Of a DNA stretch of 64,000 nucleotides, positions 9,501 through 18,970 are shown in pieces (position 1 is the stretch's first letter; the number at the start of each line of letters is the position of its first letter). This stretch comes from Rhodovulum sp. ES.010. Lineage in GTDB: Bacteria; Pseudomonadota; Alphaproteobacteria; Rhodobacterales; Rhodobacteraceae. The stretch lies in assembly GCF_900142935.1 (NCBI RefSeq), contig NZ_FSRS01000001.1:754001-818000 (forward strand), in the 5' to 3' direction. The translations under genes and the position numbers were made by a program. Under the pieces are notes generated by a model. The model was not told the DNA's origin, made no database searches, and saw nothing but the letters and a program-made list of their open reading frames with translations.

Positions 9501-9923
9501 TCACTCGCGAGGGGTGCAGGTGCCGAAGACCGAGATCGACACCGCCGCAGGGGGCACCTCGTCACCTTCCAGCGCGAGCAGGCCGTGGCGGGTCAGGACG
9601 AAACGCAGATCCTTGAAGACGGTCATCGCGCCCGCGCCTTGGTCGGACTCGAGCGCGCCGCCGGCGGCCTGCAAGACAACGCCCTCGGCCCCGGCCAAGC
9701 GGCGGAACTCGTAAAAGCGGTCGCCCTCATCGGTTGTCAGCACGACCTTGTCGCCGACCTCCTCCCCCACGTCCAGTTGGTAGGACACGCGCGTCGCGTC
9801 GCAGGCCGCGTCGAGATTGGCCACGCAGGCGCGCGTCGCCTCGCAGTCCAAAGCGATCGGCGCGGCCGCGACCGGTGCCGCAAGGCCGGCCGCCAATGCC
9901 ATGATTAAGAACGTTTTTCGCAT
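9501..9923 (-). CDS. Small periplasmic four-Cys protein in liv operon (paralogue X)
   Basis: A 140-aa secreted protein with signal peptide MRKTFLIMALAAGLAAPVAA. The mature protein has ALDCEATRACVANLDAACDA near its start (C-x5-C-x7-C), a beta-rich middle (VLTTDEGDRFYEFRRLAG) and VSISVFGTCTPRE at the end, matching the Cys pattern of the protein encoded at 8980-9393. ATG 9923 follows the livF stop (9925-9927) by 1 bp, so it is translated as part of the liv operon. Function unknown; it may be an accessory of the transporter or a passenger. Confidence 0.78.
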   Translation of the reverse strand: MRKTFLIMALAAGLAAPVAAAPIALDCEATRACVANLDAACDATRVSYQLDVGEEVGDKVVLTTDEGDRFYEFRRLAGAEGVVLQAAGGALESDQGAGAMTVFKDLRFVLTRHGLLALEGDEVPPAAVSISVFGTCTPRE

Positions 9924-9924
9924 A

Positions 9925-10638
9925 TCAGCCCCCAAGGAATGTTCGCCGCACTTCGGGATCGGCCAAAAGCGCCTTGCCGGTATCGGAATAGGCATTGCGG
10001 CCCTGCACCAGCACATAACCCTTGTCGGCGATCTCCAGCGCCTGGCGCGCATTCTGCTCGACCATGAGAATCGAGATACCGGTGCGCGCCACCTCGATGA
10101 TCCGGTCGAACAACTCGTCCATCACGATGGGCGAGACCCCGGCGGTCGGCTCGTCCAGCATGAGCACCGTCGGCCGGGTCATCAGCGCGCGGCCCACCGC
10201 GACCTGCTGGCGCTGCCCGCCCGACAACTCGCCCGCGGCCTGCCGGCGCTTTTCGCGCAGGATCGGGAAGAGGTGATAGACCTCCTCCATCGTCGCCGAG
10301 ATGTCATCGCGGCGCAGGAACGCCCCCATCTCCAGATTCTCCTCCACACTCATCGAGGCGAAGATGTTGTTCGTCTGCGGCACGAAGGCCATGCCCTTGG
10401 CCACGCGCGCCTGCGGGGACAGCCGGGTGATGTCCTCACCATCCAGCCGAACGCTGCCGGAATGGATGTCCAGCATCCCGAAGACCGCCTTCATAGCGGT
10501 CGACTTGCCCGCGCCGTTCGGGCCCACGATCACCGCGATCTCGCCCTTTTCCACGGCCACGGTGCAGCCGTGCAGGATGTCGGCCCCGCGGCCGTAGCCG
10601 CCGGTCATCCCGTCGCCGATCAGAAAGGGCTCAGCCAT
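9925..10638 (-). CDS. livF: Branched-chain amino acid ABC transporter ATP-binding protein LivF
   Basis: A 237-aa ATPase. Walker A is GPNGAGKST at residues 39-47, the Q-loop lies near FVPQTNNIFASMSVEENL, the signature is LSGGQRQQVAVGRAL, and Walker B is VLMLDEPTAGVSP. The C-terminal RRTFLGG matches the LivF ending. It pairs with LivG to drive LivHM. It is separated from livG by 70 bp holding a repeated intergenic element. Confidence 0.95.
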   Translation of the reverse strand: MAEPFLIGDGMTGGYGRGADILHGCTVAVEKGEIAVIVGPNGAGKSTAMKAVFGMLDIHSGSVRLDGEDITRLSPQARVAKGMAFVPQTNNIFASMSVEENLEMGAFLRRDDISATMEEVYHLFPILREKRRQAAGELSGGQRQQVAVGRALMTRPTVLMLDEPTAGVSPIVMDELFDRIIEVARTGISILMVEQNARQALEIADKGYVLVQGRNAYSDTGKALLADPEVRRTFLGG

Positions 10639-10653
10639 GCCCGCAAGCCCCGC

Positions 10654-10678
10654 GCTTCTTCTTGGTCCAAATACTCAT
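10654..10678 (-). repeat. GAGTATT-type intergenic repeat, copy A
   Basis: Read on the minus strand the sequence is GAGTATTTGGACCAAGAAG followed by AAGC, between livG and livF. Related copies occur at 34275-34294 and 54850-54876. I recognise this as a common Rhodobacteraceae intergenic motif, usually beside GC-rich hairpins; its role is not established. Confidence 0.6.
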
Positions 10679-10708
10679 TCGTCCCGTCGTCCCGCCGGCA
10701 ACGCCCGC

Positions 10709-11494
10709 TCAGGCGCCCCCGGCCTTCATCTTGTTCTTCAGCCCTGTGCCCAGATAGGCCTCGATCACCGCCTCGTTCTGCATGATCTCGTCGGCCCGCC
10801 CCTCGGCCAGCACCTTGCCCTCGGCCATAACGATGACCGGGTCACAGAGCCGCCCGATGAAGTCCATGTCGTGCTCGATCACGCAGAAGGTATAGCCGCG
10901 TTCCTTGTTCAGCCGCACGATGGCGTCCCCGATGGTGTTGAGCAGCGTCCGGTTCACGCCCGCGCCGACCTCGTCGAGGAATACCACCTTGGCGTCCACC
11001 ATCATCGTACGGCCGAGTTCCAAGAGCTTCTTCTGCCCGCCCGACAGGTTACCAGCGCGCTCGTCGGCCAAGTGGTCGATCGTCAGGAACGCCAGCACCT
11101 CGTCGGCCTTCTCGGCCAGCGCGCGTTCCTCGCGGGCCATGCGGCCCCGCCCGAACCAGGCGTTCCACAGCGTCTCGCCCGACTGGCGCGGAGGTACCAT
11201 CATAAGGTTCTCGCGCACCGTCATCGAGGCGAATTCATGCGCGATCTGGAAGGTCCTGAGCAGCCCCTTGTGGAACAACTCGTGCGGGGACAGGCCAGTG
11301 ATGTCTTCGCCATCCATCGTCACGGTGCCGCCGGTCGGGGGCAGCACGCCGGCGATCACGTTGAACAGGGTCGACTTGCCCGCCCCGTTCGGCCCGATCA
11401 GCCCGGTGATCGAGCCCGTGGCGATCTCGATCGAGGCGCCTTCCACCGCATGGAAGCCGCCGAAATGCTTGTGCAGGTTCTCTACCCGGATCAC
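10709..11494 (-). CDS. livG: Branched-chain amino acid ABC transporter ATP-binding protein LivG
   Basis: A 261-aa ATPase with Walker A GPNGAGKST (residues 34-42), the signature LSGGQKKLLELGRTMM, and Walker B VVFLDEVGAGVN, where Val replaces the usual Pro after DE. The family C-terminal part (GKVLAEGRADEIMQNEAVIE, then AYLG) is present. It lies between the binding-protein gene and livF on the minus strand, about 100 bp after the former. That gap contains a terminator-like hairpin. Confidence 0.95.
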   Translation of the reverse strand: MIRVENLHKHFGGFHAVEGASIEIATGSITGLIGPNGAGKSTLFNVIAGVLPPTGGTVTMDGEDITGLSPHELFHKGLLRTFQIAHEFASMTVRENLMMVPPRQSGETLWNAWFGRGRMAREERALAEKADEVLAFLTIDHLADERAGNLSGGQKKLLELGRTMMVDAKVVFLDEVGAGVNRTLLNTIGDAIVRLNKERGYTFCVIEHDMDFIGRLCDPVIVMAEGKVLAEGRADEIMQNEAVIEAYLGTGLKNKMKAGGA

Positions 11495-11537
11495 GTCTCT
11501 GTCCCTTGCGCCTTGGCGCGCGCTCTTAGCGCAAAGA

Positions 11538-11564
11538 AACGGCCCGGAAAAGCCCCGGGCCGTT
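11538..11564 (-). terminator. Hairpin after the liv binding-protein gene (partial terminator)
   Basis: AACGGCCCGG (11538-11547) pairs perfectly with CCGGGCCGTT (11555-11564) around a 7-nt loop. On the minus strand it is followed by TTTCTTT. In this position it could end part of the transcripts after livJ and so keep binding protein in excess over LivGFHM (inference). Confidence 0.65.
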
Positions 11565-11596
11565 CCTCGATCATACGCGGTGTCGCAGCCCGCGTC

Positions 11597-12781
11597 TCAG
11601 CGGAACCCCACGACCTGCAGTTCGCCGCCCTCGATCTCCACCTCGCGGTAGGAGCCGCCGCTTTCACCGGGGCCGATCAGTTCGATCGCGGAAGCGCCCT
11701 GATAGTCCACGTCGCCGCCATTGGCGAGAATCTCCAGCGCCTTGCCGATCTCGCCGGGCATGATCGCCTCGCCGGGGGCGTTGGCGACTTCCATCACCTT
11801 GTCCTTGTAGACTTGGGGATCGGTCGACCCCGCCGCCTGCATCGCCAATACCATCAGCGCGCCCGCATCATAGGCCTCGGCCGAGAAGGCCGAGCTGCCG
11901 TCGAAGCCCGCCTCAGCGGCCATCTCGGTGAACATGTCGCGGCCTTCGCCCGGCGCGGCCGGGTTCTGTCCGAACGAGCCGTCGATATCCGAGCCGAAAT
12001 TCTCCACAAGCTGGTCACCCACCATGCCATCGGTGAACACGAAGACATCGAAGGCGCCGGTATCCAGCGCGGCCTGCACCATGCCCGAGCCGCCCTGGTC
12101 GACGTAGCCCACGACCACCAGCGCGTCGCCACCGGCCGAGGCCAGCGCGCCGACCTCGGCGGAGTAGTCGGCCTTGCCGTCCTCATGCGCGGCGACCAGC
12201 GTCACCGTGCCGCCCTTCTGCTCGAAGGAACTGGCGAACGAGTCCGACAGGCCCTTGCCGTAGTCGTTGTTGGTGTAGGTGACCGCCACCTCCTGGATCC
12301 CGCGATCGAGAATGATGTCGGCCATCACCTCGCCCTGCCGGGCATCCGACGGCGCGGTGCGGAAGAACAGCCCGTTATCCTCTATGGTCGAGAGCGCCGG
12401 CGAGGTGGCCGACGGCGAAATCGTGACGATGCCGTTCGGGACGGCCACGTTGGTCACGACCGCCCCGGTCGCGCCCGAGCACATCGGGCCAAGGATGCCG
12501 GACACGCGGTCCGACGTCACGAGGCGTTCCACCGCGGCCGTCGCGGCGGCGGCGTCGACGCAGGTGGAGTCGCCGCGCACCGGTGCGATGGTCGTGCCTT
12601 CGAGGAACATGCTCGACTCGCTGGCCTCCTGCAGCGCGAGTTCGTGACCTGCGGCGATCGGCGGGGCCAGAGACTCCAGCGGTCCGGTGAAGGCGGCGAC
12701 GACGCCGATCTTGATCTCTTCGGCGGCGCCGGCCCCGGCCATCAGGCCCAGCGCGGCGGTGGCCGTCAGCAGCTTTTTCAT
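11597..12781 (-). CDS. livJ: ABC transporter substrate-binding protein (LivJ/LivK type)
   Basis: A 394-aa periplasmic binding protein of the Leu/Ile/Val (type I) fold. The signal peptide is MKKLLTATAALGLMAGAGAA. Mature sequence starts EEIKIGVVAAFTGPLES, the family opening; the typical GILGPMCSGATGAVV and YTNNDYGKGLSDSF segments follow. ATG 12781 is chosen because the signal peptide starts there. First gene of the liv operon. Exact ligand is inferred only; relatives bind branched-chain or other amino acids and amides. Confidence 0.92.
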   Translation of the reverse strand: MKKLLTATAALGLMAGAGAAEEIKIGVVAAFTGPLESLAPPIAAGHELALQEASESSMFLEGTTIAPVRGDSTCVDAAAATAAVERLVTSDRVSGILGPMCSGATGAVVTNVAVPNGIVTISPSATSPALSTIEDNGLFFRTAPSDARQGEVMADIILDRGIQEVAVTYTNNDYGKGLSDSFASSFEQKGGTVTLVAAHEDGKADYSAEVGALASAGGDALVVVGYVDQGGSGMVQAALDTGAFDVFVFTDGMVGDQLVENFGSDIDGSFGQNPAAPGEGRDMFTEMAAEAGFDGSSAFSAEAYDAGALMVLAMQAAGSTDPQVYKDKVMEVANAPGEAIMPGEIGKALEILANGGDVDYQGASAIELIGPGESGGSYREVEIEGGELQVVGFR

Positions 12782-12906
12782 GGGTTTTCTCCCGTGTTGG
12801 AATTCCGTTCCGCGCGAGAGTAAGCGCGGGCGTGTCAAAAGGAAAGGCCACGCGGCGCGGGGTCAAGGCGCTTGGAGTCGCGTCCGAACGCACTAAAACG
12901 GCATAC

Positions 12907-14016
12907 ATGAAAACGGTGTGTACATCGCTTCTCGGCCTCGCCGGCCTGGCCCTCGTCGCCCTCGCCACGCCGCCGGCGCGCGCCCTGGATAGTTCCACGG
13001 GCCCCTTGCGTATCGAGCGAGTGGCCGGCGAGCTGATTGAACCCTGGGCGGTCGCGTTCCTGCCCGGCGGCGGCCTTCTGGTGACGGAGCGTGGCGGGCG
13101 GCTTTGGCATATCGCCGGGGGCAAACGAACGGACGTGGCCGGCGTGCCGTCGGTCGCAGCGGTCGGGCAGGGCGGACTTCTCGACGTGATGGTGCCCCGC
13201 GACTTCGCCGAGAGCCGCGAGGTCTTTCTCAGCTACGCCAAGGCGCAAGGGCGGGGCGAGGGCACGGCGCTCGGCGTGGGGCGCCTGTCGGCGGACGGCG
13301 CGCGGCTCGAGGGTTTCCGCGAGATATTCGAGATGGCGCCCGGTGCCCGGGGCGGGCGCCATTTCGGCTCGCGCATCGTCGAGGGGCCGGACGGTCATCT
13401 CTTCGTCACCATCGGCGAGCGCGGTGATCGTCCCTCCGCACAGGACCTCGGCCAACACAAGGGCTCGGTCATCCGGCTGAACCGCGACGGTTCGGTGCCC
13501 GCCGACAACCCTTTCGTAGCACTGGCGGGGGCGCAGCCCGAGATCTGGTCCTATGGGCATCGCAACCCGCAAGGCGCGGCACTCGACCTTCGGGGGCGGC
13601 TCTGGGTCCACGAACATGGCGCGCGCGGCGGCGACGAGGTGAACCGGGTCGAGAAGGGGGTGAACTATGGCTGGCCGGTCATTTCCTACGGCCGGCACTA
13701 TTCCGGGGCGACAATCGGCGAAGGCACGGAAAAGGCGGGCATGACGCAACCGGCGCACTACTGGGATCCCTCGATCGCCCCGTCCGGCCTGGTCGTCTAT
13801 TCCGGCGCGCTCTGGCCCGAATGGCGCGGCGATTTTTTCGCCGGCAGCCTGAATTCGGACTTCATATCCCGCCTCGACCCCGATGCGGGCTTTGCCGAGG
13901 AGCGTCTCGCCGCACCCCAGACGGGGCGCGTGCGCGACGTGGCCGAGGGACCCGACGGGGCGATCTGGTTCCTCTCGGTCACCAACGGGGCGCTTTACCG
14001 GATCGTACCGGACTAG
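12907..14016 (+). CDS. PQQ-dependent sugar dehydrogenase (aldose sugar dehydrogenase, YliI-like)
   Basis: A 369-aa secreted beta-propeller enzyme of the glucose/sorbosone dehydrogenase family, which oxidises sugars in the periplasm with PQQ. A signal peptide (VCTSLLGLAGLALVALATPP, about residues 4-23) precedes the domain. Seen are EPWAVAFLPGGGLLVTERGG, the catalytic-His-type GGRHFGSRIVEGPDGHLFVT, YGHRNPQGAAL and LWVHEHGARGGDEVN. ATG 12907 starts the signal peptide. It is divergent from livJ, whose start lies 125 bp away. No PQQ synthesis genes are in the window. Confidence 0.9.
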   Translation: MKTVCTSLLGLAGLALVALATPPARALDSSTGPLRIERVAGELIEPWAVAFLPGGGLLVTERGGRLWHIAGGKRTDVAGVPSVAAVGQGGLLDVMVPRDFAESREVFLSYAKAQGRGEGTALGVGRLSADGARLEGFREIFEMAPGARGGRHFGSRIVEGPDGHLFVTIGERGDRPSAQDLGQHKGSVIRLNRDGSVPADNPFVALAGAQPEIWSYGHRNPQGAALDLRGRLWVHEHGARGGDEVNRVEKGVNYGWPVISYGRHYSGATIGEGTEKAGMTQPAHYWDPSIAPSGLVVYSGALWPEWRGDFFAGSLNSDFISRLDPDAGFAEERLAAPQTGRVRDVAEGPDGAIWFLSVTNGALYRIVPD

Positions 14017-14023
14017 ACGCGAA

Positions 14024-14045
14024 GGCCCGGGTGCGGAACCGGGCC
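14024..14045. terminator. Hairpin between convergent genes
   Basis: GGCCCGG (14024-14030) pairs with CCGGGCC (14039-14045) around an 8-nt loop, between the stops of the sugar dehydrogenase and the GlxA regulator genes. There is no U run, so its strength as a terminator is uncertain. Confidence 0.4.
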
Positions 14046-14047
14046 GT

Positions 14048-15133
14048 CTATCCCGGGCTGCGCCCCGCCTTGCTGCCGCGCTCGCGATAGGGGGTAGTGT
14101 TGTAATGCGCCCGGTAGCATTTCGAAAAATGCGACGGCGAAGCGAAGCCGCAGGCCAGTGCCACGTTGATCACGCTCATGTCGGTCTGCATCAACAGGTT
14201 GCGCGCCTTCGAAAGCCGCAGTTCCATGTAGTACCGCTTGGGACTGCGGTTAAGGTAGCGCCGGAACAGCCGCTCAAGCTGGCGCGTCGACATGCCGACG
14301 TCGCGGGCCAATATCGCCGGCGATATCGGGTCCTCCAGGTTCTTCTCCATGACCTGGATCACCTGGCTGAGCTTGGGATGGCGCACCCCGATCCGCGTCG
14401 GGATCGATAGCCGCTGCGTGTCCTGATCGGTGCGGATCGACGAATAGATCAGCTGATCGGCCACCGCGTTGGCGAGGTCTTCGCCATGCGTCTCGGCGAT
14501 CATCGTCAGCGCCAGGTCGATCGAGGACGTGCCGCCAGCGGTGGTCATCCGGTTGCCGTCGATCACGAAGACCGATTTCGTCAGCTCGATCTCTGGGAAA
14601 TCCTCGGAAAAGCTGTCTTGGTTCTCCCAGTGGATCGTGGCGCGCTTGCCGTCCAGCAGCCCGGCCCGGGCCAGCGCATGCGCCGCGGTGCACAGCCCCG
14701 CGACGTTGCGCCCCTTTCGCGCCTCGCGTCGCAGCCAGCCGACCAACCGCTTGGTGGTGGCCGACTGCACGCCCACGCCGCCGCAGACCAGCACCGTCTC
14801 GTCGCGGCCAAGCTCGCCCAAATCCATGTCGAGCGCGACGCGCGTGCCGTTCGAGCAGGTCGCCCACTCGCCGCCTTCGCCCGCAAGGCGCCAGCGATAA
14901 AGAGTCTTCCCCGACATGCGGTTGGCGATCCGGAATGGCTCGATCGCGCAGGCGAAGCTGAGCATGGTGAAGCGGTCGAGCAGGACGAAGACCAGCTCTT
15001 GCGCCCGGCGGCCATCGGCGGCCACCTCGATCAATTCGCCTTGCGGGGCGTGTTCCGCCACGGCAACCTCCGCGCGTTCCGTGCGAACAGCGAAAGCAGG
15101 TTTGTGAAGGGGGATCAAGACTGAGCGCGGCAA
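14048..15133 (-). CDS. GlxA-family transcriptional regulator (DJ-1/PfpI plus AraC HTH)
   Basis: A 361-aa regulator. The N-terminal part (about residues 45-215) is a DJ-1/PfpI-like amidase fold with [20 protein letters not shown] and the nucleophile-elbow-like [13 protein letters not shown]. The C-terminal part (about 250-350) is an AraC double [23 protein letters not shown] and [20 protein letters not shown]. Relatives such as GbdR, CdhR and ArgR control catabolism of carnitine, betaine or arginine. No such target genes are adjacent, so the ligand is open. Divergent from the DAHP synthase gene. Confidence 0.9.
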   Translation of the reverse strand: MPRSVLIPLHKPAFAVRTERAEVAVAEHAPQGELIEVAADGRRAQELVFVLLDRFTMLSFACAIEPFRIANRMSGKTLYRWRLAGEGGEWATCSNGTRVALDMDLGELGRDETVLVCGGVGVQSATTKRLVGWLRREARKGRNVAGLCTAAHALARAGLLDGKRATIHWENQDSFSEDFPEIELTKSVFVIDGNRMTTAGGTSSIDLALTMIAETHGEDLANAVADQLIYSSIRTDQDTQRLSIPTRIGVRHPKLSQVIQVMEKNLEDPISPAILARDVGMSTRQLERLFRRYLNRSPKRYYMELRLSKARNLLMQTDMSVINVALACGFASPSHFSKCYRAHYNTTPYRERGSKAGRSPG

Positions 15134-15151
15134 TGCAGGGCCATTTGGAGG

Positions 15152-15180
15152 TGGCAGGGCCGCACGCTAGCCCCTATAAA
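15152..15180 (+). promoter_or_regulatory. Possible promoter for DAHP synthase
   Basis: TATAAA (15175-15180) lies 36 bp before the ATG with a poor -35 match TGGCAG (15152-15157) 17 bp upstream. Only the -10 is convincing. Confidence 0.35.
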
Positions 15181-15216
15181 GCGCCCACCGAATGCCCAGA
15201 CCTGCGGAGCGAGACG

Positions 15217-16587
15217 ATGACGACGTGGCAGAAATCCGACTGGCGGTCGCGGCCCCGGGTGCAGATGCCCGACTATACCGACCCGCAAGCGTTGGCAGCC
15301 GTCGAGGCGCAGCTTGCCAAGTATCCGCCGCTGGTCTTCGCCGGCGAGGCCCGCAACCTGACCGCCAAGCTCGGCCAGGCGGCCCGTGGCGAGGCGTTCC
15401 TGCTGCAGGGCGGCGACTGCGCCGAAAGCTTTCACGAGTTCTCGGCCGACACGATCCGCGACACCTTCAAGGTCCTGCTGCAGATGGCGGTGGTGTTGAC
15501 TTACGGCGCCAAGCTGCCGGTCATCAAGGTCGGCCGGATGGCGGGCCAGTTCGCCAAGCCGCGTTCGGCCCCGATGGAAACCGTGGGCGGCGTGGAACTG
15601 CCCAGCTATCGCGGCGACATCATCAACGGTTTCGAGTTCACCGAAGAGTCCCGCGTACCCGATCCGAACCGGATGCTGCAGGCCTACACACAGGCCGCTG
15701 CCTCGTTGAACCTCTTGCGGGCCTTCTCCAAGGGCGGCTTCGCCGACATTCACCGGGTGCATGCCTGGACGCTGGGCTTCACCGATAGCGACGAGGCCGA
15801 GAAATACCGCGACATGGCCAACCGGATCAGCGACACGCTGGGCTTCATGACGGCCGCGGGCGTGAACGGCGGCACCATGCAAGGCATGTCGCAGGTCGAT
15901 TTCTTCACCAGCCACGAGGCTTTGCTTCTGGAATACGAAGAAGCGCTCTGCCGGATCGACTCGACGTCCGGAAACTGGATCGCGGGCTCGGGCCACATGA
16001 TCTGGATCGGCGACCGCACCCGCCAGGTGGATGGCGCCCATGTGGAATTCTGCCGCGGCGTGATGAATCCGATCGGCCTGAAATGCGGCCCCTCGATCAG
16101 CGCGGACGACTTGAAGACCCTGATCGAGAAGCTGAACCCGCAGAATGTCCCCGGCCGCCTGACGCTGATTGCGCGGTTCGGAGCGGGAAATGTCGGCGAC
16201 CACCTGCCGCGGCTCGTCAAGGTCGTGCGCGAAATGGGGGCCGAAGTCGTGTGGACCTGCGACCCGATGCACGGCAACACGATCAAGTCGGCGTCAGGCT
16301 TCAAGACGCGGCCATTCGACAGCGTGCTGCGCGAGGTGCAAGAGTTCTTCGCCGTCCACAAGGCGGAAGACACGATTCCCGGCGGCGTGCATTTCGAGAT
16401 GACGGGCAAGGACGTAACCGAATGCACCGGCGGCGTGCGGGCCGTGACCGACGAGGACCTGTCCTCGCGCTACCACACCGCCTGCGATCCGCGCCTGAAT
16501 GCCAGCCAGGCGCTGGAGCTGGCCTTCCTCGTAGCCGAGGAACTTTCGGCCCGTCATGACGGGACGGCAGCGGCAGCGGCGCTCTGA
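15217..16587 (+). CDS. aroG: Class II 3-deoxy-7-phosphoheptulonate (DAHP) synthase
   Basis: A 456-aa plant-type (class II) DAHP synthase that condenses phosphoenolpyruvate and erythrose 4-phosphate, the entry step to aromatic amino acids. Visible are [20 protein letters not shown] then [11 protein letters not shown] (metal and PEP site, about residues 52-80), [47 protein letters not shown] and [20 protein letters not shown] 15217 begins [13 protein letters not shown], the family start; the longer frame lacks conservation. The length is normal. A perfect terminator follows. Confidence 0.95.
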   Translation: MTTWQKSDWRSRPRVQMPDYTDPQALAAVEAQLAKYPPLVFAGEARNLTAKLGQAARGEAFLLQGGDCAESFHEFSADTIRDTFKVLLQMAVVLTYGAKLPVIKVGRMAGQFAKPRSAPMETVGGVELPSYRGDIINGFEFTEESRVPDPNRMLQAYTQAAASLNLLRAFSKGGFADIHRVHAWTLGFTDSDEAEKYRDMANRISDTLGFMTAAGVNGGTMQGMSQVDFFTSHEALLLEYEEALCRIDSTSGNWIAGSGHMIWIGDRTRQVDGAHVEFCRGVMNPIGLKCGPSISADDLKTLIEKLNPQNVPGRLTLIARFGAGNVGDHLPRLVKVVREMGAEVVWTCDPMHGNTIKSASGFKTRPFDSVLREVQEFFAVHKAEDTIPGGVHFEMTGKDVTECTGGVRAVTDEDLSSRYHTACDPRLNASQALELAFLVAEELSARHDGTAAAAAL

Positions 16588-16609
16588 ACGCGCCTTGTAG
16601 CGGAACATG

Positions 16610-16637
16610 AAAAAGGCGGCCCAAGCGCCGCCTTTTT
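16610..16637. terminator. Bidirectional rho-independent terminator
   Basis: AAAAAGGCGGC (16610-16620) pairs with GCCGCCTTTTT (16627-16637) around the loop CCAAGC. U runs form on both strands, so it can serve both the DAHP synthase gene and the convergent PAS gene. Confidence 0.9.
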
Positions 16638-16657
16638 CGTGGGAATTTTCTCCCGGA

Positions 16658-17275
16658 CTAGACGGTTTCGCTGAGGCCGCCTTCAATCACGCGCAGCGCC
16701 GGCCGGCCGTTTGCCTCCGGGCTTGGACGCTGGGTTTCGCCAGCCTCGATGATGCGGAACCGGCGCGGGCCCCGGCCCGGCTTGCCGACCGTGGCGAAGG
16801 CCCCGAGCATGCGCTGCGGCGCGCCCATTTCGCCGCGCAGCGGCAGCAGCAGCAGACCGCCATACAGCGCCGGTTGGCCGAAACGCGGCGGCGCGAACAG
16901 GGTGAGGCGCAGCGGTTCAGGCACCCCCGCGATCGCTTCGGACAGCAACTCTTCCAGATGCGGGCGGGAATCGGGCAGGATCATGGCAGAAAGCGGCATC
17001 CCGCGCATGTCCATCCCCATCACCTCGGTCAGATGCTGGCCGGTCAGGCGCAGGCGCAGGTGGCGCGGGGCGATCGCCTCGGCAACGAAGCAGTTCGACA
17101 ACGCCTTGGAAAACCCGCGCGGATCGAGTTCCGCGCGGCTGGGCGCGATGCCGGAGTCGTCGCGCAGCCCTTGCCAGTAGGCCTCGATCTCGTCGAGCGC
17201 CGACAGCCGCTCTCCGCTGCGATAGCCGGCCAGTGCGATGACCGCCGCGCGCAGACGATTTTCCTTCTCCGTCAT
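16658..17275 (-). CDS. PAS-domain protein (PAS_5 / DUF1457-like)
   Basis: A 205-aa soluble protein with one PAS-like domain of the type common in alphaproteobacteria. Matching features are LSALDEIEAYWQGLRDDSGI (about residues 22-41), PSRAELDPRGFSKALSNCFV, RLRLTGQHLTEVMGMDMRGM and PLRLTLFAPPRFGQP. No output domain is present, so it may act through a partner protein or sense a small ligand. ATG 17275 has GAGGATG-type spacing and removes an unrelated leader. It ends at a shared terminator. Confidence 0.82.
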   Translation of the reverse strand: MTEKENRLRAAVIALAGYRSGERLSALDEIEAYWQGLRDDSGIAPSRAELDPRGFSKALSNCFVAEAIAPRHLRLRLTGQHLTEVMGMDMRGMPLSAMILPDSRPHLEELLSEAIAGVPEPLRLTLFAPPRFGQPALYGGLLLLPLRGEMGAPQRMLGAFATVGKPGRGPRRFRIIEAGETQRPSPEANGRPALRVIEGGLSETV

Positions 17276-17437
17276 CCTCTCACCCTCGTCAAACCAACCG
17301 AGGCTGCGACCGCGACGCCCGCCCCGGCCGTTGTGACCCCCGGCGGGAAGTGCTAGTGCGAACCAGCCCCCACTGACGAAATCTTGCCACAAAAAAGCCA
17401 CGGCGCGGAAGAGAGTCTTTACCGATGGTTAACGCAG

Positions 17438-18328
17438 ATGCCTGACTCGATGACAGCCTTCGCCACGCGGCGCGGGCAGGCTCATGACCACGCCTGGACC
17501 TGGGAGATGCGGTCGGTCAACGGCAAGGGGCTCGACCTGCGCCTTCGGGTGCCGGACTGGGTGCCCGGTCTCGAGCCGGCGGTGCGGACGGCGGTGCAGG
17601 GGCGCCTTGGGCGCGGGAACGTCACGGTAGGACTGAAACTCTCGCACGAGCCGGGCGCCGGGGCGGCTGCGCTCGATGCCGGGGCGCTGGAGGCCGCGTT
17701 GGCGATGGTCAGGCATGTGGAGGCTGCCGCGGCCGAGCACAACCTGCGGCTCGCGCCCCCGACCGCGGCGGATATCCTGGCGCTGCCTGGCGTCACCGGC
17801 GCCGTGCTGCCCGAGACGGATGTGGCCGCCCTGCGTGCGGCGCTCATTGCCAATTTCGAGGGGCTGCTCGACGAATTCGCGGCGATGCGCGCCACCGAGG
17901 GCAATGCGCTGGAGGCGGTGCTGCGAGACCACCTGGCCGAAATCGCCGAACTGGTCGAGGCCGCGGCGGAAGCGGCGGAGGCGCGCCGTGACCAGTGGGC
18001 CGAGAGCTTGCGCATGAACCTTGCCCGCGTGCTGGACAACAGCGAGGGCTCTGACGCGGCCCGCGTGGCGCAGGAGCTTGCGCTGATCGCCGTGAAATCG
18101 GACGTGCGCGAGGAACTCGAACGGCTGGCGGCGCATGTGGCGGCGGCGCGTGCGCTGCTAGACGGGGCGGGGCCGATAGGGCGCAAGCTCGACTTCCTGA
18201 TGCAGGAGTTCAACCGGGAGGCCAACACGCTGTGTTCCAAGGCGCAATCTACGACGCTGACAGGGATCGGGCTTGACCTCAAGCACGTGATCGACCAGAT
18301 GCGCGAGCAGGTCCAGAACGTGGAGTAG
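17438..18328 (+). CDS. yicC: YicC family endoribonuclease
   Basis: A 296-aa YicC/YloC-family protein. The typical opening SMTAFATR (about residues 4-11) leads to [20 protein letters not shown]. The conserved C-terminal block has [40 protein letters not shown] then KAQS, and the end [13 protein letters not shown]. coli YicC is a sugar-insensitive endoribonuclease involved in small-RNA turnover; the role here is by homology. It is followed after 3 bp by gmk, a conserved pairing. Confidence 0.93.
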   Translation: MPDSMTAFATRRGQAHDHAWTWEMRSVNGKGLDLRLRVPDWVPGLEPAVRTAVQGRLGRGNVTVGLKLSHEPGAGAAALDAGALEAALAMVRHVEAAAAEHNLRLAPPTAADILALPGVTGAVLPETDVAALRAALIANFEGLLDEFAAMRATEGNALEAVLRDHLAEIAELVEAAAEAAEARRDQWAESLRMNLARVLDNSEGSDAARVAQELALIAVKSDVREELERLAAHVAAARALLDGAGPIGRKLDFLMQEFNREANTLCSKAQSTTLTGIGLDLKHVIDQMREQVQNVE

Positions 18329-18331
18329 GGG

Positions 18332-18970
18332 ATGGACGACCGGCGCGGGCTTCTCATCATCCTCTCCTCGCCCTCCGGGGCCGGCAAGTCGACGCTGGCC
18401 CGCCGGCTGCGCGACTGGGACCCCGAGATCGTGTTCTCGGTCTCGGCCACCACGCGCCCGCCCCGCGCCGGCGAGGTCGAGGGGCGCGACTACCATTTCC
18501 TAAGCGAGTCGCAGTTCAAGACCGAGGTGGCGAAAGGCGCGATGCTGGAACACGCCTTCGTCTTCGGCAATTTCTACGGCTCGCCGGAGGCGCCGGTGCG
18601 CGAGGCGATCGAAGAGGGCCGCGACGTGCTGTTCGACATCGACTGGCAGGGGGCGCAGCAGATCCGGAATTCGGCGCTCGGCCAACACACACTGTCGATC
18701 TTCCTGCTGCCGCCATCCATCGCGGAACTGCGCCGCCGGCTGGAGACGCGCGGCCAGGACACGGCCGAGACCATCGGCAAACGGATGCAGAAGAGCTGGG
18801 ACGAGATCAGCCACTGGGACGGCTACGATTTCGTGCTGGTGAACGACGATCTCGACGCCACCGAGGCGAAACTCAAAACGATCCTGACCGCAACCCGCCT
18901 GCGGCGCAGCCAGCAGCCCGGCCTTACCGAGCATGTGCGCGCCCTGCAGGCCGAATTCGAGGCCCTGTGA
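18332..18970 (+). CDS. gmk: Guanylate kinase
   Basis: A 212-aa enzyme that phosphorylates GMP to GDP with ATP. The P-loop is [10 protein letters not shown] at residues 12-21, then [20 protein letters not shown] (GMP-binding) and [15 protein letters not shown]. The lid and C-terminal helix [15 protein letters not shown] are normal. Length matches the family. Starts 3 bp after yicC and its TGA overlaps the next ATG. Confidence 0.97.
   Translation: MDDRRGLLIILSSPSGAGKSTLARRLRDWDPEIVFSVSATTRPPRAGEVEGRDYHFLSESQFKTEVAKGAMLEHAFVFGNFYGSPEAPVREAIEEGRDVLFDIDWQGAQQIRNSALGQHTLSIFLLPPSIAELRRRLETRGQDTAETIGKRMQKSWDEISHWDGYDFVLVNDDLDATEAKLKTILTATRLRRSQQPGLTEHVRALQAEFEAL

Noticed and set aside
10637..12823. 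728-codon + strand frame opposite livG and the binding-protein gene
   Set aside because: Antisense shadow of conserved genes, no recognisable motifs.
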